From DASVDE01 sp963740065 (lineage in GTDB: Bacteria > Actinomycetota > Thermoleophilia > Solirubrobacterales > 70-9): a stretch of 64,000 nt of DNA. A program made the position numbers and the translations under genes. Below, piece by piece: positions 25,411 through 38,722 of the stretch (the first letter of the stretch is position 1; each line of letters begins with the position of its first letter). The stretch covers positions 248,001 through 312,000 of the forward strand of contig CAVUCS010000006.1 of the NCBI GenBank assembly GCA_963740065.1, given 5' to 3'. The notes under the pieces were generated by a model. The model was not told where the DNA came from. It ran no database searches and saw only the letters and a program-made list of their open reading frames with translations.

Positions 25411-26185
25411 ATGTCTTGGCTTCCTGAGGGACGGAAGGCTGCCAGGCCCAGGCGTGGGGACGGGCGCGAGCGAGCTGTAGGGCCGTAAAAGCTGAAAGGG
25501 CGGCTACTCCGGCTCCTAGGGCGGCGTCTAGCCAGTAGTGGTTGGCGGTGACGATGACTACGGAGACCACCAGGGCCGGCCACAGGATCCAGAGGGCTCG
25601 GGTGTACCAGTGGCGGGAGAGCCGCGAGGCGGTGATGCCGACCATCAGCGAGAAGGCGCAGTGCATGCTCGGCACCGCCGCATAGGGATTGATGAAGAGT
25701 TTCGCCAGAGCCGAATCGTGGTTGACACTGGAGAAGTCGTTGATCGTGTCGACGAAGCCGAACTCGGGATAGAGCCGCGGAGGGGCAGCCGGGTAGAGGG
25801 AGTAGCCGATCAGCGCCAAGCCCATCGAGACCATGAACATGTTCCGCACGAAGTAATAGGCGTCGTTGTGGAACATGTAGATCCAAAAGAAGAAAGCGAT
25901 CACCACCGCGAACTGGCTGTTCATGTAGACCTGGTTGGCGAAGTCGATCAGCCAGTCGAATCTGAGGAAGAACGCCTGGAAGCCCGGCTCGAAGAATGTG
26001 TGGGTGGCCTTTTCGAAGTCGATGACCCGCTGGCCGTTGGCGAAGGCGACCGCGCGCTGGCCATCGGCGAGGCCGCGGACAGTCTCATAGGCGAGGTCGA
26101 CCAAGACGAGCAGGCCAATCTGGCGGGCGAGATCGCCGTATCCCTGAGGAAGTTTCCCCCCTATCCAATCGATGGCTCGAAACAC
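25409..26185 (-). CDS. PAP2/inositolphosphotransferase-like membrane protein
   Basis: 258 residues with five to six membrane helices. The phosphatase signature is split as in the Aur1/PAP2 family: YPAAPPRLYPE, then PYAAVPSMHCAFSLMVG (catalytic His) and TANHYWLDAALG (second catalytic His). Aur1-like proteins transfer phosphoinositol head groups, and PAP2 proteins dephosphorylate lipids. Lying beside ino1 and a CDP-alcohol phosphotransferase, a role in inositol-lipid processing is likely. Confidence 0.85.
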   Translation of the reverse strand: MFRAIDWIGGKLPQGYGDLARQIGLLVLVDLAYETVRGLADGQRAVAFANGQRVIDFEKATHTFFEPGFQAFFLRFDWLIDFANQVYMNSQFAVVIAFFFWIYMFHNDAYYFVRNMFMVSMGLALIGYSLYPAAPPRLYPEFGFVDTINDFSSVNHDSALAKLFINPYAAVPSMHCAFSLMVGITASRLSRHWYTRALWILWPALVVSVVIVTANHYWLDAALGAGVAALSAFTALQLARARPHAWAWQPSVPQEAKT

Positions 26186-26225
26186 GAGCCGTTAATTGTA
26201 ATCCGGCTGTTAACGCGGGGCAACG

Positions 26226-27038
26226 CTAAGCGACGAAGTCCACGACGCGGTCGACGACTGAAGGATCCTCGACCCAAGGCCAGTGGCCGGCGGCGGCGAA
26301 GATTTCGAGCTGGGCGTTGGGGAGCGCCCGGGCGTAGGCCTGACCGAATCGGGTCGGAAGATAGGGATCGCGGTCGCCCCAGAGGACGAGCGCGGGACAA
26401 GTGAGCCTCCCCAGGTCTTCGCCGGCCGCGGCGAGGCGGTCGGGGTCGGCATCGCGGTAGAGCTCGAGCACCGCGCGCCGGGTTCCCTTGTCCCAGTGGC
26501 TCCAAATCATGTCGAGGAACTCCGGCGGCATCGCCTTGCGGTCGCCGCGAGCCTGGCGCATGAGCAATCCGAATGCCGACCGTCTCGTGGACGCGTTGAG
26601 AATCTCCCCAATCGGGCGGCGCCGCCATAGCTGCGCTATCCAGTGCCAGCGGTAGCCCGGCAAGAGGGGAACCGCGTCGATCACCACCAGCTTCTCGATC
26701 AGATGTGGCCGCCGCTGGACGCCGATAAGCGCCAGCGCTCCCCAGTCATGGACGGCCAGCTTGCGCTGCCCAATTCCCAGCTCGTCCAAGCACCGTTCCA
26801 GGAAAGCCGAAAGGCCATGCATCGAGTAGTCGAATCGGGTGGGATCCGGGCGGTCAGAGCGTCCCCAACCGGGCATGTCGATCGCTATCGAAGGCCCGCC
26901 CCGCTCCATGAAGGGCAGCCAATCCTCGCTGTGGGTGGGGTTGCCGTGGCAATAGACCACCGGGGTTCCGTCGCCGGGGACGCGCCGGTAGAAGGCCTTC
27001 ACCCCGTCGACCTTCAGCTCCGCTTCCTCGATCGCCAT
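26226..27038 (-). CDS. Alpha/beta hydrolase (haloalkane dehalogenase/epoxide hydrolase-like)
   Basis: 270 residues. Oxyanion region CHGNPTHSEDW, nucleophile elbow VHDWGALAL with Asp in place of Ser, acid Asp in LWGDRDPYLP and base His in AAGHWPWVEDP. An Asp nucleophile points to the haloalkane dehalogenase or epoxide hydrolase branch. The substrate is unknown. Transcribed divergently from nth with a 40-base gap. Confidence 0.85.
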   Translation of the reverse strand: MAIEEAELKVDGVKAFYRRVPGDGTPVVYCHGNPTHSEDWLPFMERGGPSIAIDMPGWGRSDRPDPTRFDYSMHGLSAFLERCLDELGIGQRKLAVHDWGALALIGVQRRPHLIEKLVVIDAVPLLPGYRWHWIAQLWRRRPIGEILNASTRRSAFGLLMRQARGDRKAMPPEFLDMIWSHWDKGTRRAVLELYRDADPDRLAAAGEDLGRLTCPALVLWGDRDPYLPTRFGQAYARALPNAQLEIFAAAGHWPWVEDPSVVDRVVDFVA

Positions 27039-27078
27039 GCGGTCGAACCATATGGCGCTGATCTAGGGTCCGCCGGCG

Positions 27079-27744
27079 ATGACTTGGAGACGGCCGGACA
27101 AGCGGCGGGTGCGGGCGATTCGAGATCGGCTGCGAGAGATGTACGGGCAGCCGACGAACGAGCCGCACGGCCACCCGATCGCCGAACTGGTCAAGACGGT
27201 CCTCTCCCAGGCGACCAATGACCGCAACCGGGACCGCTCTTTCGCGGCGCTGCGAGAGCGCTACCCGACCTGGGAGGAGGTCCGCGACGCGCCCGTCGAC
27301 GAACTCGAGGAGACGATTCGCGTCGGCGGCCTATCGAGACAGAAGGCGCCGCGGATCCAAGCGATCCTGGAGCGGCTCGGCGAGCACCCTGACCTCGACT
27401 GGACCGAGACCGCACCGCGCGAAGAATCGCTCAACTTCCTGCTCTCGCTTCCCGGAGTCGGCCGTAAAACTGCGGCCTGCGTGCTGATCTTCACCTGGGG
27501 GATCCCGGAGATCCCGGTCGACGTCCACATCTACCGCGTCGGCGGACGCCTGGGGCTCTTCCATGCGGGAGCTTCCTTCGAGCGCGCCCACGACGAGATG
27601 CTGGAGATCGTCGATCCCGAGGACGCCTATGAGCTCCACATGAACCTGATCCGCCACGGCCGCGAGGTCTGCCGTCCCAAACCCCGATGCGGGGAGTGCG
27701 AGCTGCGCCGTATGTGTCCCTGGTACCGTGCCCGCGGCAAATGA
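27079..27744 (+). CDS. nth: Endonuclease III (DNA glycosylase/AP lyase)
   Basis: 221 residues. Helix-hairpin-helix LPGVGRKTAACVL with the catalytic Lys, VDVHIYRVGGRLG with the catalytic Asp, and a C-terminal 4Fe-4S cluster formed by Cys residues in EVCRPKPRCGECELRRMCP. It removes oxidised pyrimidines in base excision repair. Its TGA overlaps the ATG of the cytochrome c gene (ATGA). Confidence 0.93.
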   Translation: MTWRRPDKRRVRAIRDRLREMYGQPTNEPHGHPIAELVKTVLSQATNDRNRDRSFAALRERYPTWEEVRDAPVDELEETIRVGGLSRQKAPRIQAILERLGEHPDLDWTETAPREESLNFLLSLPGVGRKTAACVLIFTWGIPEIPVDVHIYRVGGRLGLFHAGASFERAHDEMLEIVDPEDAYELHMNLIRHGREVCRPKPRCGECELRRMCPWYRARGK

Positions 27745-28160
27745 GAAAGAAGACCTTTGTCATCTTCGGGCTGCTGGTCGTTTTCCTCGCGGTCCTCATC
27801 CCCTGGCTCGCCTTCCGCTCGGACGGCGACGCCGAGACCGGCGCCCAAGACGTGGCGGCCAGTCTCAAGACCGGCCAGACCCTCTTCCAGACCAACTGCG
27901 GCAACTGCCACACGCTCTACGCCGCCGGCAGCGACGGCAACTATGCGCCGAACCTCGACGTCCTGCTGGCGCCGAACGGCCCGCCCAGTGGCAGCTCCGC
28001 CGAGCAGACGATCGAAGCAACGAAGGGCCGCGTTCTAAACGCGGTCGACGAGGGCGTCGACAGCAGCACCACCCCGGGCCGCATGCCGGCCGGCATCCTC
28101 ACCGGCGCGCAGGCCCAGGAAGTGGCCGAGTTCGTCGCTCAGACCGCCGGCCGCGGCTAG
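27741..28160 (+). CDS. Membrane-anchored c-type cytochrome
   Basis: 139 residues from ATG 27741. An N-terminal uncleaved or lipid-free anchor helix (FVIFGLLVVFLAVLIPWL) is followed by one class I cytochrome c domain: the haem-binding motif CGNCH and the axial Met in PGRMPAGIL. It is probably an electron carrier on the outer face of the membrane. It is coupled to nth by overlap, with no functional link obvious. Its stop shares bases with the stop of the convergent exported nuclease-like gene. Confidence 0.9.
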   Translation: MRKKTFVIFGLLVVFLAVLIPWLAFRSDGDAETGAQDVAASLKTGQTLFQTNCGNCHTLYAAGSDGNYAPNLDVLLAPNGPPSGSSAEQTIEATKGRVLNAVDEGVDSSTTPGRMPAGILTGAQAQEVAEFVAQTAGRG

Positions 28161-29368
28161 CGCAAGAGCTTCAGCGAACTGAACAGTCCGGCGTGGTCTG
28201 AGTCCCAGAACCCGTTGACCGGCTGGCGGCCGGTCACCGACGAAGCCTTCAGCTTCACCTTCTTCGGCGTCCCGGGTCATGATGTGATCGACCTGGTGGT
28301 CGAAGTCGGCGACGCTGCCGCCGGCGCCGACCGCGAGCAGGCTGGAGTTGATGCAGCAGCTGAGCGGTCTATTCGTGCTCCGCTCCCGCATCCCGGCCGC
28401 GGTCATGGTCGGTAGGCCTGTTGGTCACCGGCGTCAACGGTGTCGTCATCGGAGTTGAGATCGCCGACGAGGACGACCGGCAGCTTGCTCGTCGCCGGGC
28501 CGCCCGGAGCGACCAGCTCGCCGGCCTGCAGGGCGCGGATGCTGGGTACCTGGGCTCTGCTGTCGAACGCCTCCAAGTGCGTGTTGACGAAGTGGAACAA
28601 CTTGCTGCCGCGGACCTTGGCGTCGACGGAAGTCCAGCCGCGTCTCACGGTCACGTCGACCAACGAGACTCTCTGAACGAGCAGGCTGGAGAAGTTCCCG
28701 CCTCTCGGCTTCTTGGTCGTGACTCCGGCGCCGACTCGGGCGAGGATCACGTCACGCATCGTCAAGCGGCCGTTGATCTCGGCGTTGGTGAGCGTTCCGG
28801 CGGGCCCGTCGCCGGCGACACCGTTCTCGTCGGCCGGCGCTTCGAAGTCGAACTCGTCCTGGGAGACGACCACTCGGTACTGGGCTTTGCCTCTACCTCT
28901 TCCCTTGCCCTTGTTGCCCTTGTTGAGTTGGGAGAGAAGGAGCTGAAGGTAGTCGTAGCGGACCGTCGTGGCGGTCGGGCCCTCATTGGAGAGGACGGGA
29001 GCCAGACTCGGGGGCGCCGTTCGCCACAGGGCCACCTCCTGAAGTCCAACGAGGTCCGGCTTCTTCTTGAGGATCTCCTTCGCCAGTCCCTTGGCGCGCA
29101 CGGGGAAGTTGTTTGCTGTGACGTCGCGCAGGACTCTGCCGTTCGCTTCGATGAAGTCGCCGAGGCTGGGCGCTTCGATCGCGGGCGTAAGATCGGCACC
29201 GAGGTAGAGGTTGCGGGTCATCACGTTGACGACCTTGGCCTTGGACTTACCTCTGTTAGAGGCAGGCCTCTTGGCGAGTGCCGAGCCGGCGATGAGGCCG
29301 AGGATCAGCGTGAAAGCAAGGGTGAGTAGGGCGACTCTGCGAGTCGAACGGCGCGGGCGCTGAATCAA
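28157..29368 (-). CDS. Exported endonuclease/exonuclease/phosphatase-family protein, two frame breaks
   Basis: About 403 residues when joined. TTG 29368 has AGGAA six bases upstream. The signal peptide (VALLTLAFTLILGLIAG) is followed by EEP-fold motifs: MTRNLYLGADL, LVGLQEVALW, FVNTHLEAFD, VLVGDLNSDDD, FDHQVDHIM and WDSDHAGLF. The last two lie in frames shifted near 28395-28405 and 28225-28240, yet both read as the normal end of the family, so I join them to the TAG at 28159-28157. It is probably a secreted phosphodiesterase. Confidence 0.78.
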
Positions 29369-29418
29369 AGTGATTCCTTTCTTCCCCTGCCCGCAGTCTC
29401 ACTATACGCATGCCGTGG

Positions 29419-29470
29419 TTGCGCAACCAGGATAATCTGCCATACTGACACTTAGATTTCTTAGGCTTAG
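29419..29470 (+). promoter_or_regulatory. Candidate dnaK promoter with CTTAG repeats
   Basis: TTGCGC at 29419-29424, a 16-base spacer and CATACT at 29441-29446 form a plausible promoter. Three CTTAG direct repeats follow at 29451, 29460 and 29466, and a perfect GGTTGCGCAACC palindrome covers the -35 box (29417-29428). HspR is encoded downstream, but a classic HAIR site is not visible, so these repeats are only candidate operators. Confidence 0.35.
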
Positions 29471-29499
29471 TTAACGAAACCCCTGGAGGTACGCAACAA

Positions 29500-31379
<1,880 letters not shown>

Positions 31380-31383
<4 letters not shown>

Positions 31384-31948
31384 CGTTCGCCCAGGACGAC
31401 GAGGGACAGACCCGCGGGTCCTGTCGGGGCCGCGGGCCTCCTCCCCCTCCGTGCACCCGGGGGAAGCCGATCAGGTCGAGCGGGACTTCGATGCGCTGCT
31501 GGCTGACGCCCAGCGCGAGCGGGATGACTACCTCGATCTCGCCAAGCGGACGAAAGCTGATTTTGAGAATTTTCGGAAGCGGATGACGGGTGAGGTTCAG
31601 GCCGCTGGTGCTCGCGGAAAGGGGGAGCTTGCGCGGGATGTTGTGCCGGTCCTTGACGATTTGGAGCGGGCGCTTGAGGCCGCCGGACTGGACCCCGAGG
31701 GAGACTCGCCAGACGGGTTGTCACATGGGGTGCTTCTCGTTTTCCGCAGCTTGCGCGAGACCTTGCAACGGCATGGCATCGAAGCTGTCGACCCAAGAGG
31801 AGAGAGGTTCGATCCCTCTGTGCATGAGGCGCTCTCAACCGTGGCCTCAGACGGGACCGAGTCGGGTGTCGTCGTCGAGACGATGCAAAAGGGCTACCGC
31901 CTCGGCGAGCAGCTGCTCCGGCCGGCGCGCGTGGTGGTGGCGGAGTAA
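31380..31948 (+). CDS. grpE: Nucleotide exchange factor GrpE, frame break in the N-terminal tail
   Basis: About 189 residues. GTG 31380 overlaps the dnaK stop (GTGA). The first 20-25 codons (TFAQDDEGQTRG) are in one frame and the GrpE body (ADQVERDFDALLADAQRERD and on) in another, so one base is off near 31440-31465, inside a GC-rich repeat. The body shows the long coiled coil and the C-terminal beta domain with VSRKA-type neighbours absent and GVVVETMQKGYRLGEQLLRPA present, the GrpE signature. It releases ADP from DnaK. The disordered N-terminus carries a copy of the GC-rich palindromic repeat. Confidence 0.88.
31401..31465 (+). repeat. GC-rich palindromic repeat, family 1, partial copy A (inside grpE)
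   Basis: CCCGCGGGTCCTGTCGGGG at 31411-31429 matches the left end of the copies at 43479 and 62337. The far end is degraded (CACCCGGGGG at 31454-31463). It lies within the sequence that should encode the GrpE N-terminal tail. Confidence 0.6.
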
Positions 31949-31956
31949 GGGGAGCA

Positions 31957-32856
31957 GTGGCTGAAGATCTCTACAAAGTCCTGGGCGTCTCGAGAAAGGC
32001 GTCGGACGACGAGATCAAGAAGGCGTACCGCAGCCTCGCCCGGAGATACCACCCGGACCGCAACCCGGACAATCCGGATGCGGAGGAGAAGTTCAAGGAG
32101 GTTCAGGGGGCCTACGACACGCTCTCCGATCGGGCCAAGCGCGAGGAGTACGACGCGGGGGGAGGGTTCGCGGGATTCGGCGGAGGCGGGCGTGGCCCGT
32201 TCACCGCACCGCCCGGCGGCGGTGGCGGCTTCGTCGATCTCGGCGACCTCTTCTCGATGTTCGGCGGCGGGCGCGTGGCGGCGGGCCACGGGGATGGCCT
32301 CAGCCGCGTGGACGCGATCTTGAGACCGAGGCGCGACTGAGCTTCGACCAGGCAATCAGGGGCACGCAGGTGAGCCGTTGCCGGAGCGGAAGGCAAGCGC
32401 TTCAGAGGCGAACATCCCGGCCGGAGTGAAGGATGGGGCGCGAATCCGCCTCGCCGGTAAGGGCGAGGAGGGGCCGGGCGGCCCCGGCGATCTCTACGTG
32501 ATCACGCGCGTCGCTCCCTCCCCCATCTTCAGGCGCCTCGGCGGCGGCAACCTCGAGGTGACGGTGCCGATCACGATTCCCGAAGCGCTGCGCGGGGCGA
32601 CGATCGAGGTGCCGACCCTGGAGGGGACGAAGAAGATCAAGGTCGCGCGCCGGAACCAGACACGGGACCGTCCAGCGACTGAGAGGCGAGGGGGCGCCGA
32701 AGCCGAAGGGCGGCAGAGGGCGACATCCGCTACAGGCTGGAGATCGAGGTCCCCAAGAGACTGAGCGAGGAGCAGAGAGAGGCCGCGGAGAAGCTGGCCG
32801 CGACTTTCAACGGCTCCAACCCCCGCGCCGCGCTGCTGAGAAGGGCGGCCAGATGA
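31957..32856 (+). CDS. dnaJ: DnaJ-family co-chaperone without zinc-finger domain, about four frame breaks
   Basis: About 300 residues when repaired. GTG 31957 with AAGGGGAG upstream. J domain at residues 1-70 with the HPD motif (YHPDRNPDNPD), then a Gly/Phe-rich region, then the substrate-binding C-domains (DLETEARLSFDQAIRGTQV, IPAGVKDGARIRLAGKGEEG, GDLYVITRV, DIRYRLEIEVPKRLSEEQ). No CxxCxGxG repeats are found, so it is the CbpA-like, zinc-finger-less type. Frame changes fall near 32268, 32374, 32643 and 32718, all in G/C runs. It stimulates the DnaK ATPase. Confidence 0.85.
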
Positions 32857-32914
32857 GCGCTGTTGAGTTTTTGGGGCCTATGGCAACCACAAAGTCCAAA
32901 GCGGCGGTTTGCCT

Positions 32915-33272
32915 GTGAGCGCGCGACGGGTTACCCGGCGGGTCGAGGCGACGCTGGACGAGGAGCGTGGCGTCTTCATGATCTCGGTCGCCGCCGAGCT
33001 GGCGCACATGCATCCCCAGACCTTGCGGATCTACGAGGCGCGGGGTCTGATCGAGCCGAAGCGCTCGCCGAAGAACACGCGGCTTTACTCCCAGCGCGAC
33101 GTCGAACGGCTGCGGCGGATTCAGCAGATGACCTCGGAGGAGGGGCTGAACCTGGCCGGAGTCGAGGCGGTGCTGGCGATGGAGGAGCGGGTGGAGCGGA
33201 TGCGAGCCGAGCTGGCGCGGATGCGGCGGCGGGCCGCGGAGTTGCAGCAACAGGTGAGGCAAGGCGGCGCCG

Positions 33273-33283
<11 letters not shown>
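32915..33283 (+). CDS. hspR: Heat-shock repressor HspR (MerR family)
   Basis: About 122 residues from GTG 32915 (other in-frame starts exist). The MerR-type winged helix is at residues about 19-90: ISVAAELAHMHPQTLRIYEARGLIEP, then NTRLYSQRDVERLRRIQQM. A coiled-coil tail follows. HspR represses dnaK and clpB operons by binding HAIR inverted repeats, often with DnaK as co-repressor. Its stop overlaps the first codons of clpB. Confidence 0.93.
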
Positions 33284-35849
<2,566 letters not shown>

Positions 35850-35899
35850 AGCACTTTCTAATTTGAGCCGAGACGACGATTAGCGCACAATTCAGACCT

Positions 35900-36734
35900 A
35901 TGCTCGAAGAGACCCGCATGCCAGCGCGATTCCGCGCCACCCTCGCCGACGCGGGATGGGCTGTGCGAGATCGGGCCGGAGACGCGGCGGGCGGGGTTTT
36001 CGACGTGGTTCGCTGGCCGTTCGAGCGGGTGACCTGGGCCTTCGAGCGCGGGGTGGTCTGGCCGCTTCGGGAACGCGGGGCCGAGTGGAGCGCTCCAGCG
36101 CGTGTAGCGGCGCTGGTTGCCGTCGCGGTGCTCGCTGTAGGCGCGGTGGCGGTCGGCGCGTCGCTGGGGAGATCGGGTGGCGGAGTCGGAATCGTCCGCG
36201 CAAACCGGCTCGGTCACCCCTGTCTCGGCGGGACTGCCCTTCGACAATCAGCCCACCGATACCCCAGCCAAACCGGAGTTACAGGGGGCGGCCCCCGTGT
36301 TCATCCCCAAGGAGAGAGTGGATGGAGCGACGACAACCGCCGACACAGCCGCGAACAGCGGTAGCGGCACTTCGACTTCCAGAACGGAAAAGGAGAGACC
36401 GGTGCCCGCTGGACCGGAGGCGATGAAAACCGCCCGCCGCTTCGCCGAGGCCTTCGTCCTTTATGAAATCGGCGAGGGGAGCGGCAGAGCGAAGCGGACA
36501 TTCAGCGAGACGGCGACGCCGCAACTGGCCAAATCCCTGGCCGATCGCCCACCGCAACTTCCGGGCAACGCGAAGGTCCCTAAGGCCAAGGTGTTGAACA
36601 TAGTCCCAGGCCCGCGACGCGGGAGAACGTACACGGTGAGCGTCTCGCTCCTACGCGTGGGAGTGACAAGCGAATTGCGACTCGATCTAAAAAGAAACAA
36701 AGACAGCTGGTCAGTCACTAACGTGAGGGGCTGA
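35900..36734 (+). CDS. Single-pass membrane protein with extracellular domain, one frame break
   Basis: About 278 residues when joined. The cytoplasmic N-terminal 65 residues contain repeated WPFERV/WAFERGVVWPLRE helices, then a membrane helix (VAALVAVAVLAVGAVAVGASL), then a Pro/Thr-rich linker and an outside domain ending in VGVTSELRLDLKRNKDSWSVTNV. One base is off near 36175-36182, just after the helix. Its TGA overlaps the ATG of the lytic transglycosylase gene, so a cell-wall role is likely. No named family. Confidence 0.65.
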
Positions 36735-38329
36735 TGAAGGGACCGAGGGGGGTTTTGGCTGCTGCGACGGCGCTTTTGGCGCTGGTCGTGCCGAGCGCGC
36801 TGGCGGAGACGCCGACCCCCGCGCAACCAGCGAGCCAGACCGCGGCGCCTGCGCCCGCCCCCGTTCAGCAGGGCGCTTCCATCGTCGCCCCCCCGGCGGA
36901 GCCAAAACCCAGTGGCGGAACCTCCGTCGGCAATGGGGATGAGAACGCGGCGCCGAAGCCCTCTCCCGGCGCCGGAGCGGTTCCCGCCCCTTCCACCACT
37001 TCACCCGCGCCTGGATTCGTCCTCCCATCGGTGCCCGCCGCGACCTGCGCGCCGACCGACGTTCCGCCGGTGCTGCTGCCGATCTACCAAGAGGCCTCTG
37101 CCGCCTACGGCCTCGGCCCGCAGGGGCCCAGCGTGCTGGCGGCGATCAACCGGATCGAAACCGCATTCGGCACCAACCTCAACATCTCCTCGGCGGGCGC
37201 AATGGGATGGATGCAGTTCATGCCTTCAACCTGGGACTCCTACGGCGTCGACGCGAATGGCGACGGCGTCCGCGACCCCTACAACCCCGAGGACGCGATC
37301 CATGCCGCGGCCAACTACCTCAGCGCCTCGGGAATGCCGAGCGACACGGCGGGAGCGATCTTCTCCTACAACCACGCTGACTGGTACGTCGCCGATGTCC
37401 TCTCCCACGCCGCTTGTTACGGCTCGCTGGGCGGCGCGGTCGCCGATGCCTTCGCGCTGACGCCGAAACAACGGGTGTTGAGCTGCAACCCCGGGAAGGC
37501 CTGGCGCGGACAGGTGCCGGTCGAGTACATGAACGCCTTCGAGTCGGCGGCCGGTCGCTACGACCTCGGCCGGCGTGGCGTCTGGGCGCTGGCGGCGGTG
37601 GCGCGCCTCGAGTCGAACTTCGGCCGCGGGATGACCCCGGGCCAACTGGAAAGAACCGGCCCACTCGGACTCGATGGAATGGAATGGCAGCGCTACTCGG
37701 TCGACGGCGACGGAGACGGGCGCATGCGCCACGCCGACCCCGACGACTCGGCGGCGACACTGGCCCGCCTGATCTGGTCTCGCGGAGGGCTGCGCGCCGG
37801 AATCTTCACCCACAACCAGGCCTCCTGGTACGTGCAAGCCGTGCTGGCCGATGCCGACCGCTTGAAGGGCCAATGCAGAGTCGAGCTGGTCGACTGGGAG
37901 CTGGCCCTGCCCAACGCGGTGATGGCGCCGATCAAGTGGGACAACCTGACGCTCTCCAACGACCTGGAGAAACAGGACCTCGACACCGGATCGATCGACC
38001 CGCGAATCGTCGGCCTGCTGGGCGCGATCACGCAGAATCACCAGATCACGATCTCCGCCCTGCGCTCCGACCACTCCAAGCTCACGGTCGAGGGCAACGT
38101 CTCCAATCACTACTTCGGCCGAGCGATGGACATCGCCGCGGTGGACGGGGTCCCTTGCACCGACACTTCGACGACCGCGCCTTGCGCCGAGCTGGGACGC
38201 GTCCTCGCCTACCTCCCCGACCCGGCGCGCCCAACCGAGCTGATCTATTGCTTCGACCTCGACGGGTCCGGTCCGGCCTTCGCCAGGTCGGACCACTGCG
38301 ATCACGTTCACGCCGGTTACGACGGCTGA
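36734..38329 (+). CDS. Exported lytic transglycosylase-like protein with two SLT-like modules and an M15-like C-terminus
   Basis: 531 residues. Signal peptide, Pro/Ala-rich wall-spanning linker to about residue 110, a first lysozyme-like module (catalytic Glu in NRIETAFGTNLN, then GAMGWMQFMPSTW and NPEDAIHAAANYL), and a second related module (ARLESNFGRGM, then DDSAATLARLIW). The C-terminal 100 residues resemble a VanY/M15 peptidase core (NVSNHYFGRAMDIAAVDG and DHCDHVHAGYDG). It probably remodels peptidoglycan. Coupled to the upstream membrane protein gene by TGATG. Confidence 0.85.
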   Translation: MKGPRGVLAAATALLALVVPSALAETPTPAQPASQTAAPAPAPVQQGASIVAPPAEPKPSGGTSVGNGDENAAPKPSPGAGAVPAPSTTSPAPGFVLPSVPAATCAPTDVPPVLLPIYQEASAAYGLGPQGPSVLAAINRIETAFGTNLNISSAGAMGWMQFMPSTWDSYGVDANGDGVRDPYNPEDAIHAAANYLSASGMPSDTAGAIFSYNHADWYVADVLSHAACYGSLGGAVADAFALTPKQRVLSCNPGKAWRGQVPVEYMNAFESAAGRYDLGRRGVWALAAVARLESNFGRGMTPGQLERTGPLGLDGMEWQRYSVDGDGDGRMRHADPDDSAATLARLIWSRGGLRAGIFTHNQASWYVQAVLADADRLKGQCRVELVDWELALPNAVMAPIKWDNLTLSNDLEKQDLDTGSIDPRIVGLLGAITQNHQITISALRSDHSKLTVEGNVSNHYFGRAMDIAAVDGVPCTDTSTTAPCAELGRVLAYLPDPARPTELIYCFDLDGSGPAFARSDHCDHVHAGYDG

Positions 38330-38431
38330 GGTTGGACCAGGCGATCTCGGCAGCGCCTCGCCGATCTCACCAGGCCTAACCTCCCCCATCGACGACTATC
38401 TTGTTATTTCCATCCTCGAGAGGAGAGGTAT

Positions 38432-38713
38432 ATGCCTACTTATGTGATGTTGACCAACCTCACCGCCGACGGCGTAAGGACGCTTAAGAACAATCCGGGA
38501 CGGGTTTCCGAGGTGAACAAGGAGGTCGAGCAGATTGGGGCGAAGGTCGTCGCCCAGTACGCAACGCTCGGGCAGTACGACTTCGTGACGATCATTGAGG
38601 CCCCGGACGAGCAGACGATGGCCAAAGTTTCGGTCGAGTTGGGCTCGCGAGGGACGATGACCAGTCAGACGCTTACAGCGATGTCAGCGGACGTCCTAGC
38701 GGGCTCGCTCTAA
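38432..38713 (+). CDS. GYD-domain protein
   Basis: 93 residues with GAGAGGAGAGG upstream. The dimeric alpha/beta-barrel family is recognised by PTYVMLTNLTADGVRTLK at the start and QYATLGQYDFVTIIEAPDE in the middle. Function unknown; such proteins are small stress- or ligand-binding dimers. It is nine bases upstream of purD and may be co-transcribed with the pur genes. Confidence 0.82.
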   Translation: MPTYVMLTNLTADGVRTLKNNPGRVSEVNKEVEQIGAKVVAQYATLGQYDFVTIIEAPDEQTMAKVSVELGSRGTMTSQTLTAMSADVLAGSL

Positions 38714-38722
38714 GGGCATCGG

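Noticed and set aside
38330..38431. Riboswitch upstream of the GYD/purD genes
   Set aside because: GC-rich imperfect pairing is present (GAGGTT/AACCTC) but no purine or other aptamer core is recognisable; it could be a terminator for the preceding gene.
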